Source of the DNA: Pirellulales bacterium
GTDB lineage: Bacteria; Planctomycetota; Planctomycetia; Pirellulales; JALHPA01
NCBI GenBank assembly: GCA_022842745.1
Contig: JALHPA010000037.1
Coordinates: 1-10,800, forward strand
Reading direction: 5' to 3'
DNA: 10,800 nt
The position numbers and the translations under genes are program-made. The notes under the pieces were generated by a model. The model had not been told where the DNA came from. It worked only from the letters and a program-made list of their open reading frames with translations, and ran no database searches. Shown piece by piece: positions 1 through 6,018 of this stretch (position 1 is its first letter; the number at the start of each line of letters is the position of its first letter).

Positions 1-189
1 ATCGCGCGAGCGGAGCGGGTCGCTAGTTTCGCGTTACCGGCAAAAGTCGTGCAGGCGTCTGTCGAACGTTTGTTGCCGGCGGCGGCCCCGGTCGCATCGC
101 GGGCCGCAGATCGAGTCCGCTCGTCGTCGGGCGTTCCATCGCCCAGCGGAGCGAAGAATCGGACCGCCGCAAAGCCGGTGACGCCGTAA
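1..189 (+). CDS. 3' end of an upstream protein-coding gene (partial, tentative)
   Basis: Reading frame 1 is open from the window edge to a TAA at 187-189 and would give the last 62 residues of a protein. The peptide is rich in Ala, Val, Arg and Ser (for example VVQASVERLLPAAAP) and ends in a low-complexity Ser/Pro/Lys tail. Of the other two plus frames, one is arginine-heavy in the way shadow frames of GC-rich DNA usually are, and the other stops at base 22. The long minus-strand frame here runs back through the well-supported gene at 425-913, so it is probably a shadow. No domain is recognisable and no function is offered. The alternative is that this is non-coding sequence. Confidence 0.4.
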   Translation: MARAERVASFALPAKVVQASVERLLPAAAPVASRAADRVRSSSGVPSPSGAKNRTAAKPVTP

Positions 190-424
190 GGTCGACGCGG
201 ATCCTCCTAAGGTGGAGGCAGGCGCCGCTCGTTTCTAAACGCAGATCGTGCGCTGGCGGTCGTTCTTGAGTCGGGCCAGGTTCAGCCTGACCGTCGAGGG
301 AGCCGGGCGTAGAATTCGGGCCGGCAGAATGAAATTCTCGGCTGCGATTTTCATTGAGGCGGATGGTGTTCGTGCCTATGATGAAGCAAGATGCTGCCCC
401 ACCGAGCCGAGAGAGTGCGCCGCC

Positions 425-913
425 ATGTCGATGTTTGAAAATGAAGGGTACAAGTGGCGCGAGACGTATTTCGTTTTCTTTGACGAAACACGTCGCCCCA
501 CGTTGAAGCAAATGTTGAAAACGTTGTCGATGGCGAATCGACGTTTTGAATTCGAGAACCCGACCGAAGACGACCAAGGCGGTTTTGAGTCACTGACGTT
601 GCGCGCTCCACAGGATCACGCGGCGCTCGACATCAGCTATGTCAGCGGAGAGGAAGTCTGCGAGCAACGGGCGGACCTGGCGAAAGAACTACGCTCGGCG
701 GCGACCGAACCGGACGAACGGGCGAAACTCGCTCGACTGCTCAAGTGCGATGGCCGGCTCGACATCCTGCACTTCGAACAGATCGAAGCGGGTTTGGGAG
801 GTGAGGAAGAGGAGGAGATGCTGGACCCCAGCGCGCTTTTGGTGGTGCTGGACGCTCTGGTGGAGTTGACCGACGGCGTGGGAGTGGATCCTCAGTCAGG
901 CACAATCGTCTGA
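425..913 (+). CDS. Conserved hypothetical protein, 162 aa, probably planctomycete-specific
   Basis: Function unknown. The frame stays open upstream to 248, but the ATG at 425 is preferred. It has an AGAGAG purine tract about 9 bases upstream, and the protein then begins MSMFENEGYKWRETYFVFF, which resembles the start of a family I recall from planctomycete genomes; the 59 upstream residues look like shadow translation. The protein has no signal peptide or membrane segment, so it is probably cytoplasmic. Residues 9-75 look like a small alpha/beta fold, with alternating hydrophobic stretches YFVFF and ALDISYV around a helix (residues 26-38). Residues 76-125 are charged and helical. An acidic run of five Glu at 127-131 precedes a hydrophobic helix (residues 135-149). 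Both neighbours are separated by spacers and the next gene is on the opposite strand, so the context gives no clue to its role. I am confident it is coding and not at all sure what it does. Confidence 0.75.
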   Translation: MSMFENEGYKWRETYFVFFDETRRPTLKQMLKTLSMANRRFEFENPTEDDQGGFESLTLRAPQDHAALDISYVSGEEVCEQRADLAKELRSAATEPDERAKLARLLKCDGRLDILHFEQIEAGLGGEEEEEMLDPSALLVVLDALVELTDGVGVDPQSGTIV

Positions 914-988
914 AGGACGTTCACAACAGGCGGGGGCGAGGCACAAGCGGATATTCGCACGCCAGCGGCGGATTCTGGCGGCCAAAAG

Positions 989-1210
989 TCATTTCTTCTG
1001 CTTTCCGCCCATTTTCTTCAAAGACGCCGTCTTCGAAGTTGCCTTCTTGGGAGAGCCAGGTTTTAAGGCGGCCTTCGAGGCGCCCTTCGCGACCGTTTTC
1101 TTGCCCGTTGATCTAGATGCCGACTTTTTTCCCGCGGTCGGCTGCTTGCCAAATGCCGCTTCCCACCCTGCCGAATACTTTTTGTTGGTTCCGACCCTGA
1201 CAATCGTCAC
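989..1210 (-). CDS. Small lysine-rich basic protein with histone-H1-like tail, 73 aa
   Basis: The start is taken as GTG at 1210 because GAGGTG lies 5 bases upstream, an excellent Shine-Dalgarno match. The frame could extend to a GTG at 1249, but nothing supports that. The product has two parts. Residues 1-22 (MTIVRVGTNKKYSAGWEAAFGK) resemble a short motif I recall at the start of small planctomycete proteins. Residues 23-73 are a disordered tail of Lys, Ala, Ser, Thr and Gly with repeated KK pairs. The whole protein has 18 Lys and 2 Arg against a single Glu. Such tails, as in histone H1 and HU-like extensions, bind nucleic acid through charge, so DNA or RNA binding is a reasonable inference; no folded DNA-binding domain is visible. 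It has its own promoter (1279-1306) and so is probably transcribed apart from the lipoprotein gene upstream of it on the same strand. Confidence 0.7.
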   Translation of the reverse strand: MTIVRVGTNKKYSAGWEAAFGKQPTAGKKSASRSTGKKTVAKGASKAALKPGSPKKATSKTASLKKMGGKQKK

Positions 1211-1215
1211 GTTTA

Positions 1216-1221
1216 CACCTC
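1216..1221 (-). promoter_or_regulatory. Ribosome binding site fixing the GTG start of the 73-aa basic protein
   Basis: On the minus strand this reads GAGGTG and is followed by a 5-base spacer (TAAAC) and the GTG at 1210. It is the strongest Shine-Dalgarno match seen at any start in the window. It decides in favour of the 73-residue product rather than the 86-residue frame that begins at 1249. Confidence 0.6.
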
Positions 1222-1278
1222 GCCAAGCGATTAGAGAATCCCCGGCCACGCGATCGTGCCGAAATTAGGATTGCATTC

Positions 1279-1306
1279 AGTGTAGATACGCCGCGCGCGC
1301 CGTCAA
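1279..1306 (-). promoter_or_regulatory. Candidate sigma70-type promoter for the 73-aa basic protein
   Basis: On the minus strand, TTGACG (1306-1301, five of six matches to TTGACA) is followed by a 16-base spacer and TACACT (1284-1279, four of six matches to TATAAT). Transcription would start near 1272 and give a leader of about 60 bases before the GTG. The 155-base spacer between the lipoprotein stop and this gene holds no other gene. This is a sequence match only. Confidence 0.5.
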
Positions 1307-1365
1307 GCGGTACGCTTCGTTCGAGTGCGGACGTTGGATCGAGCAAGCGCCCTATTGCGTGCGGG

Positions 1366-2418
1366 TCAATGCAGAGCTGGCCGTTGCGCGGACCACGCAA
1401 CCCGACGTTTCTTGGCCGATGAGGCAGCATCGGAAGCGAGGTCGGGCTCCGCCGCCGACGAACTGGACTGCCGACGAACGGGATCCTGAGGATCGGAAAT
1501 GACGGTACTCAAGGCGTGTGGCTCGGTAAGAAATTGGCTCGAATCGTTTGTCGCTTGTTTTGCTTGCGGCGGCAATTCCACTTGGATCCGCTGGCCGGCT
1601 TCGAGCGAGGCGCCGCCGTCGGGCGTGAACCGCACGAACACCAGCAGGGTTTCGTTTTGTGGAGCGCGGGCGGGCCAGCGCAAATTGAAATGAAAGCCGT
1701 GCCCGAAGGACGTCTTTTGGAAGCGCGCGTTGGATTCGGCGGCTGAGAAGTCCCACCGCGCCACGCGTCCCATCGAACCGGCGAGCGCGGGATCCACGAC
1801 TGCAATGGAAACGGCCCCCGAGGCTCGAACCAGGCGTCCGTGGCGGTCGCGCGGGGCGAACACTACCATCACCCCTTCGTCGCCAGGGCGATGATCGGCA
1901 TCAAAACCGCCGGTCAGCCGGCGATTGAGTTGAATTTGATCCGGTCTCCCGTTTTCAATCGGAATCTCCTCCTGCGCTGCCGCTTGCGCCACATGTCCCG
2001 GCACGCCCTTGTGCGATTGATCGGTTTTTGGGGGATTCTCGCTTTGGGGGGCCGGGCCTTCCATATCGGGCAGCTCGATCGTCGGGGGTTCGGGAGGCGC
2101 CAACGGGCGATCCGGCACGGCATTCCGGCGGCCGGCGGGGGCTGGCCGGGTCGAGGCGCCGGGTGCGACCGCCGCCGGCGACGTGGGGGCGAACCCGCCC
2201 CCTTCGGCGCGCAATGCGTCGATTTCGCGGCGGCAATCGGCAAGCTGCCTGTCTCGTTCGGATAGCTCGTCTTGCAGGGAGTATATTTCGTCCTCTTGCA
2301 AGCGCAACTCCCGCTCGACGAGTTCGCGATTGGTATCGTGCCGACAACCCAAAAGTGATCCAACGGCCATCGCGAGAAGGCCCATCCACAGCCGTGGACT
2401 GGAGGGAAGAATTTTCAT
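1366..2418 (-). CDS. Predicted lipoprotein with N-terminal coiled coil and proline-rich linker, 350 aa
   Basis: The ATG at 2418 is chosen because AAGAGG lies 8 bases upstream and the protein then opens with a type II signal peptide. That peptide has Lys2, a hydrophobic core (residues 9-20), and the lipobox LLGC with the acylated cysteine at residue 25. The mature protein should be tethered to a membrane by lipid and face the periplasm or surface. Residues 30-72 form a charged heptad-like helix (ELRLQEDEIYSLQDELSERD), probably a dimerising coiled coil. Residues 74-150 are a Pro/Ala-rich linker. Residues 158-283 alternate polar and hydrophobic positions as a beta-sandwich would, with strands such as GVMVVFAP, AVSIAVV and ETLLVFVRF. 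The last 65 residues are low complexity and end in a basic patch (KKRR). It follows clpP1 by 103 bases on the same strand, with a hairpin in between, so co-transcription is uncertain. I recall similar coiled-coil lipoproteins in planctomycetes, without a known function. Confidence 0.8.
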   Translation of the reverse strand: MKILPSSPRLWMGLLAMAVGSLLGCRHDTNRELVERELRLQEDEIYSLQDELSERDRQLADCRREIDALRAEGGGFAPTSPAAVAPGASTRPAPAGRRNAVPDRPLAPPEPPTIELPDMEGPAPQSENPPKTDQSHKGVPGHVAQAAAQEEIPIENGRPDQIQLNRRLTGGFDADHRPGDEGVMVVFAPRDRHGRLVRASGAVSIAVVDPALAGSMGRVARWDFSAAESNARFQKTSFGHGFHFNLRWPARAPQNETLLVFVRFTPDGGASLEAGQRIQVELPPQAKQATNDSSQFLTEPHALSTVISDPQDPVRRQSSSSAAEPDLASDAASSAKKRRVAWSAQRPALH

Positions 2419-2481
2419 GCTGGACGCCTCTTGCGTCAAATTCGCGGCCGATCCATGACCGCAATGGCATTATCAACCGCT

Positions 2482-2508
2482 CTCCGCGGCCCCGCAGTGC
2501 CGCAGGAG
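2482..2508 (-). terminator. Stem-loop after clpP1, possible transcript end or processing site
   Basis: On the minus strand CTCC, one bulged T and GCGGC pair with GCCGC and GGAG around an 8-base loop: nine GC-rich pairs starting 14 bases after the clpP1 stop. No T-run follows, so it is not a canonical intrinsic terminator. It could protect the 3' end of a tig-clpP message or weaken read-through into the lipoprotein gene. Confidence 0.35.
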
Positions 2509-2521
2509 CGAAATCTCAAGG

Positions 2522-3118
2522 CTAGCTGTTCTTGACTTCCATGTGCTCAATGACTTGATCGATCAGCTTGTATTCCAAAGCCTCGTCCGCTGTCATAAAC
2601 CGATCTCTGTCGGTGTCCTGTTCGATCTTTTCCAGGGGGTGGCCGGTATGCCGGATCAGGATCTTGTTCAGCCGCTCCTTGACCTTTTTGAATTCTTTCG
2701 CATGGATCATGATCTCCTCCGCCGTGCCTTCCATGCCGGCCAACGGTTGGTGGATCATGATGCGGGCATTGGGAAGCGCCCGCCGTTTGCCGGCGGCGCC
2801 CGCCGTCAGCAGGACCGCTCCCATCGAGGCTGCCTGCCCAATACAGTAGGTGGCCACATCGCAGGTGACAAACTGCATCGTGTCGTAGATTGCCAGTCCC
2901 GCCGTCACGCTCCCGCCTGGGGAATTGACGTACAGGTGGATATCGGCCTTGGGATCTTCCGACTGCAAGAACAGCAGTTGCGCGACGATGATGTTGGCGA
3001 CCTCGTCATTGACTTGGGTGCCGAGAAACACAATCCGGTCCTTGAGCAACCGGCTGTAGATATCCATCGCCCGCTCTTCGCGGCCGTTTTTTTCAATAAC
3101 GTAGGGAATCAGGGGCAT
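2522..3118 (-). CDS. clpP: ATP-dependent Clp protease proteolytic subunit (ClpP1), 198 aa
   Basis: This is a serine peptidase of family S14. It forms the barrel-shaped chamber that degrades proteins unfolded and fed in by ClpX, ClpA or ClpC. The full-length fold is present and the catalytic triad is complete: Ser98 in GQAASMGA, His123 in MIHQP and Asp172 in TDRDRF. The NSPGGSVTAG loop at 65-74 is the substrate-strand and oxyanion region. At 198 residues it matches mature ClpP, with only a short N-terminus before YSRLLKDR. The start at 3118 gives the conserved opening MPLIPYVIE; the 20 residues that would precede it are not ClpP-like, and AAAGG lies about 10 bases upstream. It follows clpP2 by 73 bases, which fits one transcript tig-clpP2-clpP1. 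Of the two copies this has the more canonical active-site surroundings. Confidence 0.96.
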   Translation of the reverse strand: MPLIPYVIEKNGREERAMDIYSRLLKDRIVFLGTQVNDEVANIIVAQLLFLQSEDPKADIHLYVNSPGGSVTAGLAIYDTMQFVTCDVATYCIGQAASMGAVLLTAGAAGKRRALPNARIMIHQPLAGMEGTAEEIMIHAKEFKKVKERLNKILIRHTGHPLEKIEQDTDRDRFMTADEALEYKLIDQVIEHMEVKNS

Positions 3119-3191
3119 CGTGAGTTCGCCTTTCTGGGCCCGGCCATGTCCATCGCCATCCGTCGCGCACCGCGCCAAGCACGGGCCGGCT

Positions 3192-3824
3192 TTAGTCCTT
3201 GTCGTCTTCGTCGTCCGCCTGCACCGGGGGCTTGTTCAGAATATCATCGACCAGCCCGTACTCCTTGGCGGCGGCGGCGTGCAGATAGCGGTCCCGGTCG
3301 GTATCCTTGCGAATGCGTTCAATCGGCTGGCCCGTGTGCGAGGCCAGAATTTGATTGAGAACTTCCCGAGTCTTGATGATCTCGTCGGCTTGAATTTCGA
3401 TGTCCGAGACCTGGCCGCCGACCTGGCCATAGGGCTGATGGATCATGACCTTGGAGTGCGGGAGCGCAAATCGCTTGCCCTTCGTTCCACCCGCCAGCAG
3501 AACGGCGGCCCCACTGGCGGCCAGGCCGATACAATAGGTCGCCACGGGGCAGGTGAGAATCTGCATGGTGTCGTAGACAGCCATCGTAGCCGTCACACTG
3601 CCACCCGGCGAATTGATATAGAAATGAATATCCTTGCGGCGATTATCGCTCTGCAGATACAGAAGCTTCATCACCAACTCGTTGGCGTTTCCATCGTGGA
3701 TTTCTCCTTGCAGGAGGATAATCCGGTTCTCCAGCAGCAGGTCTCCCAACGTAAGCTGCCGCTGCCGTTGGTAATCGCGATACGCGGACCGTGGATCGAT
3801 CGGCGACGCATGGGAAAAACTCAT
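3192..3824 (-). CDS. clpP: Second ATP-dependent Clp protease proteolytic subunit (ClpP2), 210 aa
   Basis: This is a second S14 family peptidase, clearly diverged from its downstream neighbour. The triad is complete: Ser104 in GLAASGAA, His129 in MIHQP and Asp178 in TDRDRY. INSPGGSVTA lies at residues 70-79. It differs from ClpP1 around the nucleophile (GLAASG instead of GQAASM), which is common in second ClpP paralogs. It also has about 20 extra residues before the first core strand and an acidic tail (ADDEDDKD). The ATG at 3824 is chosen because AGAAGGA lies about 9 bases upstream; the in-frame ATG at 3842 would overlap that ribosome binding site. It sits 67 bases after tig. Known two-clpP organisms form mixed ClpP1P2 tetradecamers or separate rings. 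Both copies keep the triad here, so both are probably active. Confidence 0.95.
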   Translation of the reverse strand: MSFSHASPIDPRSAYRDYQRQRQLTLGDLLLENRIILLQGEIHDGNANELVMKLLYLQSDNRRKDIHFYINSPGGSVTATMAVYDTMQILTCPVATYCIGLAASGAAVLLAGGTKGKRFALPHSKVMIHQPYGQVGGQVSDIEIQADEIIKTREVLNQILASHTGQPIERIRKDTDRDRYLHAAAAKEYGLVDDILNKPPVQADDEDDKD

Positions 3825-3891
3825 TCGGTCGTTCCTTCTCATTCGGACTGCGGCGCTCCGTCGCGATCGCCGTCTATCGGCAGGCGCCTGG

Positions 3892-5385
3892 TTACTCCCG
3901 TTCGTTGCCGGTCTTCAGCGTCGATTCATCGACCAAGGCCTCGGGGATTTGTTCTTCGTCTCCCCCCCCCGCCGACTGATCGACCGCTTCCACGTCGTTC
4001 TGCTCGGCCGTATAGGGTACGTCGTTGAACGCGGCGTGTTCCAAGATCAAGTCGACGGTCTTGCGCTCGACAATTTGGTTGCGGAGAATATCCATCAGGT
4101 CGCGCTTCTCAAGCTGCGCGCGAACCCGTCGCACGCTTTCCCCGCTTTGTTGAGCGATCAGCCGGATTTCGGCCTCGTAATCGTCCGGCTGGGCTTCGAT
4201 CTTTTCTTCTTCAGCAATCCTCTCCAGAATGAAGTGCTCTTTCAGCGATTTGGCCGTGTTGACCAGCGTATTCTGACGCAGCTCGTTTTGGTGGGCGCGA
4301 ATTTCGTCGTCGCTGAAACCGCTTCGCCGCAGTTCCAATACGCTACGTTCCAATTCTCGCACGCTCTGCCGACGAAGCAAGTCAGGCGGAAGGTCCCAAT
4401 TGGCGGACGCGGTCAACAGGCTGGTCACTTGTTGACGGGCGATTTGCTGTTGATGGTACGACAACTGCCGCTTGAGCTCGTCCATCAAGCCGTCGCGCAA
4501 CTCCCCCTCGTTCTCAAATTTTCCCATGCTCCGCAACAGATCGTCGTCCAGAGCCGGAATTTCCAACTTCTTGATTTCCAGCACGTCGAAGTGCACGGCG
4601 ATGTCTTTGCCCCGCAGAGCTTCGTTCGGGGCGTCTTCGCTCAGCCTGGCTTGCGATTCGCGGTGGTCGCCCGCTTTCACGCCTGCCATGAGTTTGTCAA
4701 AACCGTCGATCTTTCCATCGCGGAAACTAAGCACCGGCCGGATGCAAAGCACTTCTTCTTCCGTGGTCGAGAGAACCTCGTCGCCGTTTTTGAAGGTAAT
4801 GTTGGCTGTGATGTAGTCTCCCGCTTCGGCGGCGCCGTCAAACGGCACCAGCCGTCCCCGACGTTCGAGCAGCCGTTGCAATTGCCGATCGACGTCCTTC
4901 GCGGTGAACTCCCGCACGGGCCGATCGATTTTCAGCCCCTTCCACTGCGGCAAATCGAATTCCGGCCGGACCTCCAAATTGAACTCGAACGTCAACGGAC
5001 CCGATTCCGGCAACTCGATCGCCCGCACGTCGATGTCGGGTTCGCTTATCGCCGACAGGTTATGCTCCTCGGTGACCTGGGCCATGCTATCCATCAGAAT
5101 GGCCCCCTTCACCTGCTCGCTTACGTCCTTGCGAAACCGAGCCTCAACCAGCTTTCGCGGCGCGCGACCGGCCCGAAATCCCGGAACCACCGCTTTGGGC
5201 ATCATTTCGCCAATCTGGTCGTCGAAGTATCGTTCGACATCGGCCTCGGAAACCGTCACGGTAACGTGACGCTGGCAAGTGCCAGGGCTCTCGATCTTGA
5301 CATCCAGGCTCAGTTTGTCGCGAGCGGGCTCGTCGCCAGTTTCCACGGTGGAATCAACGTCGGTAGTTTGATCGGATGGGCACAT
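3892..5385 (-). CDS. tig: Trigger factor, ribosome-associated chaperone and peptidyl-prolyl isomerase, 497 aa
   Basis: Trigger factor docks beside the ribosome exit tunnel and shields nascent chains. The ribosome-binding domain spans about 27-145 and carries the signature loop GFRAGRAP at 69-76 (family pattern GFRxGxxP). An FKBP-like isomerase region follows (about 185-272) and keeps the AGD(Y) entry and the DGF-type loop. The helical chaperone arms cover about 275-455, starting with the typical ALDDDLLRSMGKF segment. At 497 residues it is longer than the roughly 430 of E. coli. The surplus is an N-terminal leader of about 25 residues and an acidic C-terminal tail (457-497). No Shine-Dalgarno is visible before the ATG at 5385, yet no better start exists and the leader is polar and plausible. 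It is the first protein gene of a probable tig-clpP2-clpP1 unit and lies 249 bases after tRNA-Gly on the same strand. A run of nine G lies in the tail. Confidence 0.95.
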   Translation of the reverse strand: MCPSDQTTDVDSTVETGDEPARDKLSLDVKIESPGTCQRHVTVTVSEADVERYFDDQIGEMMPKAVVPGFRAGRAPRKLVEARFRKDVSEQVKGAILMDSMAQVTEEHNLSAISEPDIDVRAIELPESGPLTFEFNLEVRPEFDLPQWKGLKIDRPVREFTAKDVDRQLQRLLERRGRLVPFDGAAEAGDYITANITFKNGDEVLSTTEEEVLCIRPVLSFRDGKIDGFDKLMAGVKAGDHRESQARLSEDAPNEALRGKDIAVHFDVLEIKKLEIPALDDDLLRSMGKFENEGELRDGLMDELKRQLSYHQQQIARQQVTSLLTASANWDLPPDLLRRQSVRELERSVLELRRSGFSDDEIRAHQNELRQNTLVNTAKSLKEHFILERIAEEEKIEAQPDDYEAEIRLIAQQSGESVRRVRAQLEKRDLMDILRNQIVERKTVDLILEHAAFNDVPYTAEQNDVEAVDQSAGGGDEEQIPEALVDESTLKTGNERE

Positions 5386-5564
5386 GCAAGGATTTGGGTT
5401 AGAAGCGATCGAGGCCCGGCGGCATTCCCACGGCTATCCATTCCGCGTTACCGCCAAAAAGACGCTGCGGTCCCGCTAACGGCCGACGATTTTGAGGCCG
5501 GCGGTGCAATCACTCCGCAAGCCTCGTGTGGCCGAAATGGCTGCAAGTTGGTTGTCCTGCCGAT

Positions 5565-5590
5565 GCTTGCAGAGTGGGCCATCTGCAAGC
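5565..5590 (-). other. Perfect 8-bp inverted repeat in the tRNA-Gly to tig spacer
   Basis: On the minus strand GCTTGCAG and CTGCAAGC pair perfectly around a 10-base loop. A further CTTGCAG (plus-strand 5541-5547) can pair with the middle CTGCAAG instead, giving two mutually exclusive hairpins. No T-run follows. It may act as a leader structure for tig or as a 3' structure for the tRNA transcript. Confidence 0.4.
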
Positions 5591-5596
5591 CTCCCG

Positions 5597-5617
5597 GCAC
5601 GCGGTTCGTCCGCGTGC
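5597..5617 (-). terminator. Strong 8-bp GC-rich hairpin just after tRNA-Gly
   Basis: On the minus strand GCACGCGG and CCGCGTGC form a perfect stem with the 5-base loop ACGAA, starting 18 bases past the tRNA 3' end. Its position suggests a transcript end or a processing barrier for the tRNA precursor. The lack of a following T-run argues against a standard intrinsic terminator, and tig may then be reached by read-through. Confidence 0.4.
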
Positions 5618-5634
5618 TACTACAGCCCCAGAAG

Positions 5635-5707
5635 AGCGGGTGATGGGATTCGAACCCACGACAACGACGTTGGCAACGTCGTGCTCTACCAACTGAGCTA
5701 CACCCGC
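5635..5707 (-). tRNA. tRNA-Gly, anticodon GCC
   Basis: The full cloverleaf can be drawn on the minus strand. The acceptor strands GCGGGTG and CACCCGC pair over seven positions. The D arm is GCTC-AGTTGGTA-GAGC. The anticodon stem CGACG/CGTCG encloses the loop TTGCCAA, so the anticodon is GCC, reading GGC and GGU. The T arm GTGGG-TTCGAAT-CCCAT has one G-U closing pair. The discriminator base is T (U73), the usual identity base of bacterial tRNA-Gly. CCA is not encoded and must be added after transcription. A promoter with a perfect TATAAT lies about 60 bases upstream. The gene is followed on the same strand by hairpins and then tig. Confidence 0.97.
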
Positions 5708-6018
5708 TTGGATGCGCGCAAGCGGCACCCGCGGGGCGGACGCCCAATTACGGCATTTCTACCGGATTATAGAATCCCTCGAACCGCTTGCAAGTGCAAT
5801 TGAGGGCACTGTTTCGTGCATTTACGCCGAACGCGGGCGGTATTCCCTCCCGCCCAAGAAAGCCGGTATGGCCCATCCTCCTGTGGCAATCCTGCCCAGA
5901 GATGGGATTATCTGCAATCGCTTGATTTTTCCACGGTCCGTCTTGCAGGATGTATGGCGAGGCGTTGGGATGCATCCTTGCAAGTTTTTCCAAATTACCG
6001 AAACACCGACGGCAAACC
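5708..6018. other. Divergent intergenic spacer between tRNA-Gly and the large exported protein gene
   Basis: I see no gene in this 311-base stretch. The left part is the leader and promoter of tRNA-Gly on the minus strand. The leader contains GCGGGTG (plus-strand 5726-5732), the same seven bases as the tRNA acceptor 5' strand. On the plus strand GGGCGG (5835-5840) and CCGCCC (5850-5855) could form a small hairpin. No convincing -35/-10 pair was found for the rightward gene, although its promoter should lie here. The frame of that gene stays open to an ATG at 5950, but the residues added do not look like part of the protein. Confidence 0.5.
5766..5793 (-). promoter_or_regulatory. Sigma70-type promoter for tRNA-Gly
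   Basis: On the minus strand TTGCAA (5793-5788, four of six matches to TTGACA) precedes a 16-base spacer and a perfect TATAAT (5771-5766). The predicted start near 5759 leaves a leader of about 50 bases before the mature tRNA at 5707. No other -10 in the window matches as well, as expected for a stable-RNA gene. It may also supply transcripts reaching tig. Confidence 0.68.

Noticed and set aside
203..218. CCTCC/GGAGG hairpin after the first partial gene
   Set aside because: Only five pairs with no adjacent T-run; too weak to call a terminator.
23..577. A 184-residue minus-strand frame
   Set aside because: It overlaps the better-supported plus-strand gene at 425-913 and its translation is Arg/Pro-rich without any motif.
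2543..4028. Long plus-strand open frames opposite the clpP genes
   Set aside because: They are exact antisense shadows of two genes with complete catalytic triads and show no recognisable protein features.
3949..5643. A 564-codon plus-strand open frame
   Set aside because: It lies antisense across nearly all of tig, whose domains and signature loop are unmistakable, and runs on into the tRNA. Its length is a by-product of codon bias in GC-rich DNA.
5448..5747. A 99-residue minus-strand frame containing SSVGRARRCQRRC
   Set aside because: It is translation through the tRNA-Gly gene, a well-known source of false small proteins.
5950..6018. An upstream ATG extending the large exported protein by 23 residues
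   Set aside because: The added residues would push the signal peptide about 40 residues into the protein; starting at 6019 gives a normal Sec signal.
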